Source: Fibrobacterota bacterium (GTDB taxonomy: Bacteria; Fibrobacterota; Fibrobacteria; UBA11236). Taken from it: a stretch of DNA of 57,461 nucleotides. The stretch spans positions 1 through 57,461 of the forward strand of contig JAQBPN010000112.1 in assembly GCA_028287505.1 (NCBI GenBank), in the 5' to 3' direction. Both the position numbers and the translations under genes were made by a program. The notes beneath the pieces are model-generated. The model was not told the DNA's origin. It made no database searches and worked only from the letters and a program-made list of their open reading frames with translations. This document shows positions 1 to 8,628 of the stretch, piece by piece; position 1 is the stretch's first letter; every line of letters begins with the position of its first letter.

Positions 1-974
1 GTGAGGCCGTTGACCATGGCGGCGCGGCGGACCAGCACGGAATCGAACCAGCCGCAACGGCGTTCGCGGCCGGTGGTGGCCCCGTATTCATGGCCGATCA
101 GGCGCAATCGCTTGCCGACCTCGCCCACTTCCTCGGTCGGGAACGGGCCGTTGCCCACGCGGGTGGTGTAAGCCTTGACCACGCCGATCACCTGTTGGAT
201 GGCGGTAGGTCCCACGCCGGAGCCGATGCAGGCGGCCGCGGCCACCGTGTTCGACGAGGTGACGAACGGATAAGTGCCGTGATCCACGTCCAGGACCGTG
301 CCCTGCGCGCCCTCGAAGATGAGGCGCTTGCCCTGCTTGAGGGCGGAGTTGATGAGAGCGACCGTGTCGGCGACATAGGGGGCCAGGCGCCGGCCGTATT
401 CCCGGTATTCCTCGAAGATCTTTTCCGCCGACAAAGGCTCGGCGCCGAACATCTTCTGGATGAGCTCATTGCGATCGGCCACTTGCGCGTGGATCTTGAT
501 CTTGAGGGCGGCCTCTTCCAGGAGATCGCCCACGCGGATGCCGCTGCGGTTGACCTTGTCGTAATAGGCCGGTCCGATGCCGCGTCCGGTGGTGCCGATG
601 GCGGCCTTGCCCGCGGCCTTTTCCTTGAGCTGGTCCAGCACCTTATGATAGGGCAGAACCACCTGGGCGTTCTCGGCCACCCACAGGCGGCCGTCCATGT
701 CCATGCCCTTGGCCTGGACTTCTTCGATTTCGTTCAGGAACTGCAGGGGATCCAGCACCACGCCGTTGCCGATTACGCATTGCTTGCCCGGGTGCATGAT
801 GCCGGCGGGAATCAGATGGAAGATGAACTTCTGATCGCCCACTTCCACCGTGTGGCCGGCATTGGCGCCGCCCTGGAAACGGATCACCAGATCCGCCTCC
901 TCGGTCAGAAAGTCCACGATCTTGGCCTTGCCCTCATCACCCCATTGGGCGCCCACTACGACTCGATTCGGCAT
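1..974 (-). CDS. purA: Adenylosuccinate synthase (partial, C-terminus beyond window)
   Basis: Catalyses the GTP-dependent joining of IMP and aspartate to adenylosuccinate, the first committed step from IMP to AMP, in the cytoplasm. Reading the minus strand from the ATG at 974 gives MPNRVVVGAQWGDEGKAKIV, then the IMP-binding NAGHT motif and, later, TTGRGIGPAY and FEGAQGTVLDVDHGTYPFVTSS, all typical of PurA. About 324 residues are present; the family is usually about 430, so the C-terminus runs off the left edge. The N-terminal loop reads GDEGKAK rather than the commoner GDEGKGK, a variant I recall from spirochaete enzymes. The identity is secure. Confidence 0.97.
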   Translation of the reverse strand, partial: MPNRVVVGAQWGDEGKAKIVDFLTEEADLVIRFQGGANAGHTVEVGDQKFIFHLIPAGIMHPGKQCVIGNGVVLDPLQFLNEIEEVQAKGMDMDGRLWVAENAQVVLPYHKVLDQLKEKAAGKAAIGTTGRGIGPAYYDKVNRSGIRVGDLLEEAALKIKIHAQVADRNELIQKMFGAEPLSAEKIFEEYREYGRRLAPYVADTVALINSALKQGKRLIFEGAQGTVLDVDHGTYPFVTSSNTVAAAACIGSGVGPTAIQQVIGVVKAYTTRVGNGPFPTEEVGEVGKRLRLIGHEYGATTGRERRCGWFDSVLVRRAAMVNGL

Positions 975-1150
975 TGTATTCCCGCACCATGGCCCTTTGG
1001 GCCATATTAATTCATGAGGGCCCGGGGGACCCTGTTTATTTCACCAGGCCCAACGGGCCAAAGACCCGACAGGGCCAGGGGCGAAAGGTAAAAACAAGGC
1101 CGGTCGCCCACAATGGGGGAATGGGTCTACGCGGGCCTTACTTTGGGGTC

Positions 1151-1316
1151 TCTCGTCGGGCGTACGGGCAGCCCCCGAGGCCTGCCGCTGCGCCCCTCGG
1201 CGTCGGGCGTCGGGCGCAAATCCAAGAAAATGCACGCATTTTGCATTTGCGCCCGACGCCAAAGGGCGAAGCCGTGAAAGCGGAGGGATGGCCTGTACGC
1301 CCGACGCCCGACGACG
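1151..1316 (-). repeat. GTCGGGC-type dispersed palindromic element, copy A
   Basis: This fills the gap between purA and the next gene. It contains tandem GTCGGGC units and a perfect 16-bp inverted repeat: GGCGTCGGGCGCAAAT at 1206-1221 and its complement at 1245-1260. On the minus strand, the stretch GCCCGACGCCCGACGCCGAG, then GGGCG, then a CCCGTACGCCCGACG segment recurs in the same order at 48989-49161. No coding gene is convincing here; overlapping reading frames are repeat-derived. Confidence 0.75.
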
Positions 1317-1339
1317 TCAGCTTTGCAAACAGGGAGCTT

Positions 1340-1819
1340 TTACTCGTCCTCTTCCTGGGCGAACAAAGCCGACCAGGAGGGATTGATGCCGGCCTGTTCC
1401 ACGGCCACGCGCCATTCGTTCCCGAGGATTTCGCGGGCCACGGAGCAATGGGCCAATTGAAAGCAGGATTCGCAAGCGCTGTCGCAACCGTCCACGTGGG
1501 TGATCTTGTAGGAAGAGGCGTCCATTTCGAGGGGGGAATCCAGAAGCTGGAGGATGCCGCGGTAGGCCACGCGGACGGGAAGCGTATCGAGGAAATCCAC
1601 CTGCACCTGGCGTTGTATCAGATCGAATTCGATTTCGTTGAGGAGACCGATGAGGTCGGTTTCGCTCAAGGCCTCCGCCTCCGGAAGCTCGCGCCCCTGC
1701 AGCAACCGCCGCAGGGAGGTGAATGCGGGCGCGATGCGTTCGCGATCGTTTCCGCAGGTCCAATCGAAATGATTCCGGGTAAGGTCTTCGTCTGAATGGC
1801 GCTTTAGCATATTCCCCAT
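1340..1819 (-). CDS. Hypothetical protein with C-terminal Cys cluster
   Basis: About 159 residues, no family recognised. The body is acidic and predicted soluble, without signal peptide or membrane segment. Near the C-terminus sits CDSACESCFQLAHC, four cysteines spaced 3-2-4, a pattern suited to binding zinc or an iron-sulfur cluster. The start is uncertain. An upstream TTG at 1837 is possible, but the ATG at 1819, or the one at 1810 preceded by GGGGA, is more plausible. A TACAAT-like -10 box lies at about 1843-1848 on the minus strand. It stands alone between a repeat element and a divergent lipoprotein gene, so context gives no function. Confidence 0.6.
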   Translation of the reverse strand: MGNMLKRHSDEDLTRNHFDWTCGNDRERIAPAFTSLRRLLQGRELPEAEALSETDLIGLLNEIEFDLIQRQVQVDFLDTLPVRVAYRGILQLLDSPLEMDASSYKITHVDGCDSACESCFQLAHCSVAREILGNEWRVAVEQAGINPSWSALFAQEEDE

Positions 1820-2057
1820 GTTCGTGAACGTTGGCAAGAGCTATTGTATCAGGGCCGGTTTTGCGCGATCCAGTTTAAAATCAACAGGTTAGCTTATAAA
1901 AACCCAAGCTGCTCAAAGAGGCTGGATAACCCTCAAAAGCGAAATTGGACTTGAGGTTTCCTTGACTTTCCGTCTATCCGTTGCAATGCGGATCCCAAGT
2001 CAAGGCGCCGCCGGGCTTTGGCGAGCGCACCCATAGGGCAAAAGCTATCTTCGCAGA

Positions 2058-2780
2058 ATGCCAATGCGGTCAGCGCCTCGAATTTCGAAAATCGCCGCCG
2101 CCTTTGCCGCCCTTCTTCTCGCCGCCTGCGCCGGCAACGAAACCCAGATCTCGAAAGAATTCTCGGGCCGATCCCTGGAAGGCAAAACCCTGGCGATGGT
2201 GCTTCCCGAAACCTCCCAGGTGGAGGTGATGAACCCGGATGATTTGGAGATCGCGTTTCCCGGTCCGCAGATTATGTCCGCCAACGCCGTTCTCGCGCGC
2301 GAGTTCAACGAATACTTCTATAACGAGATGGCGCAGAGCATCGATTTCGTCAAGCCGCTCCGGGTTCCGGACACCTTGCCCAGGCCCGCGGAAGACCAGC
2401 GCATCGCCTACTCCCGCAAAGCCACTCTGAATTTCCCCGGCTTCACCTACGCCATCCCCAGCCGCGAATTCCTGCGCTCCCATGGCGTGGAGGCGGACGT
2501 GGTGCTGGTGGTGGCCGGTTTGAAATCCTCCCAGGGCAAAACCGAAATCATCTCCCCGAAAACCGGCGGCTCCCTCCAGGAGAAATTCCTGGTGCTGGAA
2601 GGCTGGTACATCATCTGGGACTATGCCTCCGGCAAGCCCATCGCCAACGGACGCTTCCGCCCGACCCGGGAATACCGATTCAAGCCCGAGACAGGGGATT
2701 GGATGAAGTCCTTCGAACTTGCGGTGCAAAAGGTGATGGAGTCCTCGCCGTTCCGCGGGGCGAAGTGGTACAAGCGCTAG
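2058..2780 (+). CDS. Hypothetical lipoprotein
   Basis: 240 residues. An N-terminal signal sequence ends in the lipobox LLAAC with the acylated Cys at residue 24, so the product should be anchored in a membrane facing the periplasm. The mature part has no motif I recognise; it carries a conserved-looking segment LEGWYIIWDYASGKPIANGR near residue 180 and a basic C-terminal end. A start at the in-frame ATG at 2064 is also possible. It converges tail-to-tail with the outer-membrane protein gene on the minus strand only 16 bases away. Function unknown. Confidence 0.75.
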   Translation: MPMRSAPRISKIAAAFAALLLAACAGNETQISKEFSGRSLEGKTLAMVLPETSQVEVMNPDDLEIAFPGPQIMSANAVLAREFNEYFYNEMAQSIDFVKPLRVPDTLPRPAEDQRIAYSRKATLNFPGFTYAIPSREFLRSHGVEADVVLVVAGLKSSQGKTEIISPKTGGSLQEKFLVLEGWYIIWDYASGKPIANGRFRPTREYRFKPETGDWMKSFELAVQKVMESSPFRGAKWYKR

Positions 2781-2796
2781 TCCCGGCTCCCTACAG

Positions 2797-4101
2797 CTAG
2801 AATTCCCAACCCGCGTCCAAGCCATAGATCAGGCTGAGATCGCGGTTGAAGTTCCCCTTGCGCCAGCCCAGGCCGTCCAGGAAATGCAGGTCGTAGAAGA
2901 CGGCTCCCAGATGGGCGCCGATCAGGGTATGCGGCGATACCTTCGCCTCCACGGCCATGCGCGATTTGCTGATCCAGCCGATGGACGCGTGGTCGGAGGT
3001 TCCGTTCAGGAATTCCAGGTTGAAGGAAAAGGGATCGTTCCCGCCGAAGCGGAGCAAGGGGCCGGCCACCAGGTAACCGCCCTCGAAATCGAAGCTGCGG
3101 CTGGGATCGGAGATGCCGCGCAAGCGCACGTCGATATAGCCGCCCTCCACCGTCAGGCCCAGGCCCATCCCCGGCTTGTCCAATCCGATGGCGAAACGCA
3201 GGCCCGCCAGATAGGCGTCGCGATACAGGTCCGAGCCGCCGTCGGGATCCTTGAGAGCCTTCCCGGAATAGGAAACCCTCACGCCCGCTTCCATGAAAAC
3301 GGGATAGTCCTCCTGGTTGGTGGCCAGATCATACAGGGTCTGTGCGCCGTACAGGATGAAAGCGCCCACCACCACCACGCCTATCACCACGTAGATGACG
3401 GCGGCCAATTCGTGCGCGTCCCATCCCCCGCCGCCGCCGTCGGTCACGTCCGCGAAGAAATTCACGAACCAGCCTTTGGCCCGGTCTTTTTCGATGGCGG
3501 TATGATCGGCTTCCGCATCTTCATCCGCTTCCCGCCCGGGTCCGGCGATCAGGCTGTCCGCATGGGCGCGGGGTTCCGGATCCCCCGGGAGGTACAACCC
3601 GCCGGAATTCCGCGCTCCCTGGCGCAGCAGGGAATCGCGGTCGAAATCGTCCTGGCGCGCGGCGGAGTTGCTTTCCGGTTCCCGACGGACGCCCGAGGCC
3701 CGGTCCGCGGCCGAATCCGCCTTGGGTAACTTTTGAGTTACGGTATCGGCGCGGGGAACCGCGTTCTTCAGGGGTTCCGGAGCCGATGCGGCCAACGTCG
3801 CCGCCAGGGCGGGTCCCGTCAGCAGGCGGCCATGGCGGGCATTGGCCAAGGCCAGCCGCTGGAATTCCAGAGGATCGACTTGGCGCAGGGTGCGCCCGGG
3901 GAAGGCGGCGCGCAGGTCTTGAACGGTGGGGCCCTGGGCTTCCGGGGAGAAATCCTTGTCGACGGGATGCGGAAGATGCCCGGGCTCCGCGGCCTGGGCC
4001 GCCAGCGCCGCCACCAGGGTCCAGGCAATCAGGGAAAGCAGGCCGGTGGCCCTGCCGGATCGAGAACGAGGACAATGGGCTTTTCGGAATTGGCGCGGCA
4101 T
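2797..4101 (-). CDS. Putative outer-membrane protein with internal membrane segment
   Basis: About 434 residues from the ATG at 4101 (MPRQFRKAHCP); the open frame extends upstream into repeat sequence, which I exclude. A signal-like segment (LLSLIAWTLVAALAAQA) is followed by a long, low-complexity Ala/Arg/Asp-rich linker, then a hydrophobic helix AAVIYVVIGVVVVGAFILYG near residue 250. A C-terminal part of amphipathic, Gly- and aromatic-rich strands follows and ends in Phe (GWEF), as in outer-membrane beta-barrels. The alternation of a transmembrane helix and a barrel-like domain is unusual. No family recognised. It lies downstream of gyrB on the same strand but is separated by a repeat hairpin. 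Confidence 0.65.
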   Translation of the reverse strand: MPRQFRKAHCPRSRSGRATGLLSLIAWTLVAALAAQAAEPGHLPHPVDKDFSPEAQGPTVQDLRAAFPGRTLRQVDPLEFQRLALANARHGRLLTGPALAATLAASAPEPLKNAVPRADTVTQKLPKADSAADRASGVRREPESNSAARQDDFDRDSLLRQGARNSGGLYLPGDPEPRAHADSLIAGPGREADEDAEADHTAIEKDRAKGWFVNFFADVTDGGGGGWDAHELAAVIYVVIGVVVVGAFILYGAQTLYDLATNQEDYPVFMEAGVRVSYSGKALKDPDGGSDLYRDAYLAGLRFAIGLDKPGMGLGLTVEGGYIDVRLRGISDPSRSFDFEGGYLVAGPLLRFGGNDPFSFNLEFLNGTSDHASIGWISKSRMAVEAKVSPHTLIGAHLGAVFYDLHFLDGLGWRKGNFNRDLSLIYGLDAGWEF

Positions 4102-4269
4102 ATCACTCCGGCGTAGGGACCGATGCCTTCCGCCTACCCTGAAACGCACGGCAGCGGGGGAACCGCTATGCCCGGATTTGCGGCCGGAAAAGGGACTGGA
4201 ATGGCCACCGGGCCATAGCTCTGCCCAAAAAAGGGAGGAGCGCAGCGACGAACCGGTAGGCCTATTCAA

Positions 4270-4314
4270 GCGACGAGCGTGGAGTTTGCAAAGCAAACTC
4301 CAGAGCGAGAAGCC
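4270..4314 (-). repeat. Dispersed hairpin repeat, copy 1 (after gyrB)
   Basis: Begins at the base after the gyrB stop codon. On the minus strand: GGCTTCTCGCTC, then the stem TGGAGTTTGC / GCAAACTCCA with loop TTT, then CGCTCGTCGC. It belongs to a family with copies at 35888, 35960, 36035, 39957, 45075 and 45137. The remaining gap to the next gene (4102-4269) shows nothing else I can name. Confidence 0.85.
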
Positions 4315-6264
<1,950 letters not shown>

Positions 6265-6301
6265 CTAAAGATCGAAATACAGCAAGACCGAAATACCGGA
6301 C

Positions 6302-6601
6302 TCAAACCAACTGGATTTCCTTCACAAGATCCGCGCCCAGTATTTCATTGGCGCGCTTGCGGATGGCATCCCTTTGGAAATGCAACTCGTTGCGCCAGGT
6401 GGCGCTTTCCACCCGTACCTTCAGGGTCCAACCCTTCAGACTTTCGAGCTTGGCGATGGCGGAGGCTTTGGGGCCCATCAGGGTGGCCCAGTTCCCGCGC
6501 AGCTTTTCCTCGTAGATGAGGTGGCCCAGTCCGGCGCGATCCAGCAATCCGCCCAGAACCTGGGAGATGCCCGCCAACTGTCTTCCCGCGCGTTTTGCCA
6601 T
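6302..6601 (-). CDS. dciA: DciA-like DUF721 protein
   Basis: 99 residues. The pattern GxxIYEEKLRGNWATLMGP...A, followed by LKGWTLKVRVESATWRNELHF and a C-terminal helix, fits the DUF721 family. In bacteria lacking DnaC this family (DciA) helps load the replicative helicase DnaB; that role is family knowledge, not shown here. Its position between recF and gyrB is the usual one. An alternative frame upstream (to 6617) is a shadow. Domain call fairly confident, functional transfer less so. Confidence 0.85.
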   Translation of the reverse strand: MAKRAGRQLAGISQVLGGLLDRAGLGHLIYEEKLRGNWATLMGPKASAIAKLESLKGWTLKVRVESATWRNELHFQRDAIRKRANEILGADLVKEIQLV

Positions 6602-6740
6602 CGATTATGCCGGCCACTCTCGCCCGATAATACGCCCGAATTTCCGCCCTTGGCGGTCGCGGGAAAGCCCCTTGCCGAACGTTGTGATTATACCGCTTGG
6701 CGAGGGGTTTCCGCTTGCTTTTTCCAGGCTATGAAAGGTA

Positions 6741-6764
6741 GAAAAATAGCCCGTTCCGGGCTAT
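6741..6764 (-). terminator. Rho-independent terminator after recF
   Basis: On the minus strand, immediately after the recF stop: ATAGCCCG, loop GAA, CGGGCTAT, then TTTTTC. An 8-bp perfect stem with a T run. It implies that dciA-gyrB is transcribed mainly from its own promoter in 6602-6740. Confidence 0.85.
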
Positions 6765-7868
6765 CTAAACGACCACCCTGCCGCGCTGCAAAGTGATGAT
6801 TTTTTCGGCTTGGAAAGGCAGATCCGCGGCCCGGGGATTGGCTATGAAAACCTGGCCTTTGCCCCGGATCATTTCGCCGATGCGGAGCCGCCGGGCCTCG
6901 TCCAGTTCCGCGAACACATCATCGAGAAGCAGGATGGGCGGACGGTGGTTTTTTTGCTCCAGGAGCTCCGCGGAAGCCAGCTTGAGGGAGAGGGCCACCG
7001 AGCGCTTTTGTCCCTGGGATCCGAAGTCCCGCACCGGCTTGCCGGAAAGGAAAAAGGCCAGGTCCTCCCGGTGCGGCCCCGCCAGGGTGAGGCCGGCCTC
7101 GCGTTCTGGGACGCGCATGGCCATGAGCTTGCGCTGGAAATCCTCGCGGATGGCAGCCTCGTCGCCGGCTTCCGAGACGCAACCGGACAGACTCAGGCTC
7201 AAAGCTTCGCCTCCGTCCGAGATGGACCGGTAGCAGGCCTCCGCCAAGGGCGCCAGGTCCGCCAGGGCGCCCCGCCGCATCACGGTGATGCGCGCCCCCG
7301 TTTCCACCAAAGGCGCGTCATAAGCGGCCAGCACGTCGCCGCCGAAGTCGCGGGAGCCCGCGCCCATCTGCTTGAGCAGGCTGTTGCGCTGTTTGAGGGC
7401 CTGGTTGTAATGCCGCAGGGTATCCAGGTAATCCAGGGAAAACTGGCACAGGAGGATGTCCAGGTAGCGCCGGCGGATCTGGGGGCCGGAACGGATCAGA
7501 TCCAGGTCCTCGGGGCTGAAGGAGACCACTTCGAAATGCCCGATCAGGTCCGACAGGCGCTTGCTCTCGCGTCCGTTCACCTTCACGCGCTTGGCCCCCG
7601 TCTCCGTGTACTCCACCGACTGGGCGTGCTCCTGCCCGCCGATGCGGCCCATGACGCGCAATACGAATGCGGTCTGGTTCCACTGGATCAATTCCTTGTC
7701 CTTGCGCGTGCGCTGGGAATGCGCCAGGCACGCGTAATGGATGGCCTCCAGAAGGTTGGTCTTGCCATGGCCGTTGGGACCGGAAAGCAGGTTGAGGCCG
7801 GGACAGAAGGAGATTTCCTGGCTTTCATAATTGCGGAAATGCGTGAGGGAAACGGTCTCGAGATGCAT
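6765..7868 (-). CDS. recF: DNA replication/repair protein RecF
   Basis: SMC-like ATPase that helps load RecA at single-strand gaps. 367 residues from the ATG at 7868. Walker A GPNGHGKT at residues 30-37, ABC signature region FGSQGQKRSVALSL, Walker B ILLLDDVFAELD followed by the D-loop. The start is fixed by overlap: TGATG joins the upstream lipoprotein stop to this ATG, suggesting translational coupling. The long open frame that continues upstream to 8519 is a shadow of that lipoprotein gene. Separation from dnaN, which lies 24 kb away, departs from the classic dnaA-dnaN-recF order. Confidence 0.96.
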   Translation of the reverse strand: MHLETVSLTHFRNYESQEISFCPGLNLLSGPNGHGKTNLLEAIHYACLAHSQRTRKDKELIQWNQTAFVLRVMGRIGGQEHAQSVEYTETGAKRVKVNGRESKRLSDLIGHFEVVSFSPEDLDLIRSGPQIRRRYLDILLCQFSLDYLDTLRHYNQALKQRNSLLKQMGAGSRDFGGDVLAAYDAPLVETGARITVMRRGALADLAPLAEACYRSISDGGEALSLSLSGCVSEAGDEAAIREDFQRKLMAMRVPEREAGLTLAGPHREDLAFFLSGKPVRDFGSQGQKRSVALSLKLASAELLEQKNHRPPILLLDDVFAELDEARRLRIGEMIRGKGQVFIANPRAADLPFQAEKIITLQRGRVVV

Positions 7869-8587
7869 CAGAGCGCCGAGCCTTCGAAAGTCAGCTTCAC
7901 GTCCGCCACCCCGTCTTCGCTCAGGGTCAGGGTCTCTTCTCCCGGGGTCCCTGCAAGGGAACCGTCGGCGCTCTGGGACCAGAGTTCCTTCCACGTGAAG
8001 GATTTTCCGCCCAGGCGCACGCTGGCCGTCATCCCGGGCTGGAGGCCGCTGAAAGTGAATTCCCGGCGCAGGGCGATGTCGCCGTAGTGGTCGTCGTAGG
8101 CGGGATGTTCTTCTACGCGGAGGGTCTTTCCCCCCGGCAGATCCAGGGAGTAGCGGAGGATCAGATAGCCCAGGGAATCCTGTTCGAAGCCCAGGAACAT
8201 GGGTTTCAAGGGCAGGGTTTCTCCCCCGGCATCCACGTGCCACAAGGTGTCGGCTTCCTGAAGGTGGTAGAGGGGGCCTTGGGGGACATAGGCACTGTCC
8301 GTCGCGCTTGCATTGCCCGGGACGGGACCCCGCCACGCCATGTACAGTCCGCAACGCGCGGTGTCGTAAACCAGGGTCATGGCCGCTGCAGAGGCGGCGA
8401 AGAAGAGGAGGCCCTGTCTGCCGTTCAAGGCTCCTCGATAGAGTCCCCGGCCAATGGATACGGGTTCGCCGTTTCCGGGCGGCCCCATCGTCCCCTCCGC
8501 GCTTTTCCCGCGGCCGCATCCCGGCAGCAGGGAGGCGGCCAGGAAGAGCGCAAGGATGAGCTCCGGGCGGGTGGGGGTTTGCGGCAT
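7868..8587 (-). CDS. Hypothetical lipoprotein
   Basis: 239 residues. Signal peptide with lipobox LLPGC (Cys at about 24). The segment LVYDTARCGLYMAWRG resembles a short motif seen near the start of some secreted heme- or sugar-associated proteins of Planctomycetes-type bacteria, but there is no CxxCH here and I would not transfer function. The rest is beta-rich with SxDLPGGKTLRVEEHPAYDDHYGDIALRREF-type strands. It sits between a glycoside hydrolase-like gene (41 bases upstream) and recF (1-base overlap), so all three may be co-transcribed. Confidence 0.7.
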   Translation of the reverse strand: MPQTPTRPELILALFLAASLLPGCGRGKSAEGTMGPPGNGEPVSIGRGLYRGALNGRQGLLFFAASAAAMTLVYDTARCGLYMAWRGPVPGNASATDSAYVPQGPLYHLQEADTLWHVDAGGETLPLKPMFLGFEQDSLGYLILRYSLDLPGGKTLRVEEHPAYDDHYGDIALRREFTFSGLQPGMTASVRLGGKSFTWKELWSQSADGSLAGTPGEETLTLSEDGVADVKLTFEGSAL

Positions 8588-8628
8588 GGCCTAAAGGTAA
8601 AAAGGCGAGCGGCCGCCGTCCGCGCCCA

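Noticed and set aside
1-974. GDEGKAK in PurA as a damaged active site
   Set aside because: The Gly-to-Ala change occurs in other lineages from memory (for example spirochaetes) and all other motifs are intact.
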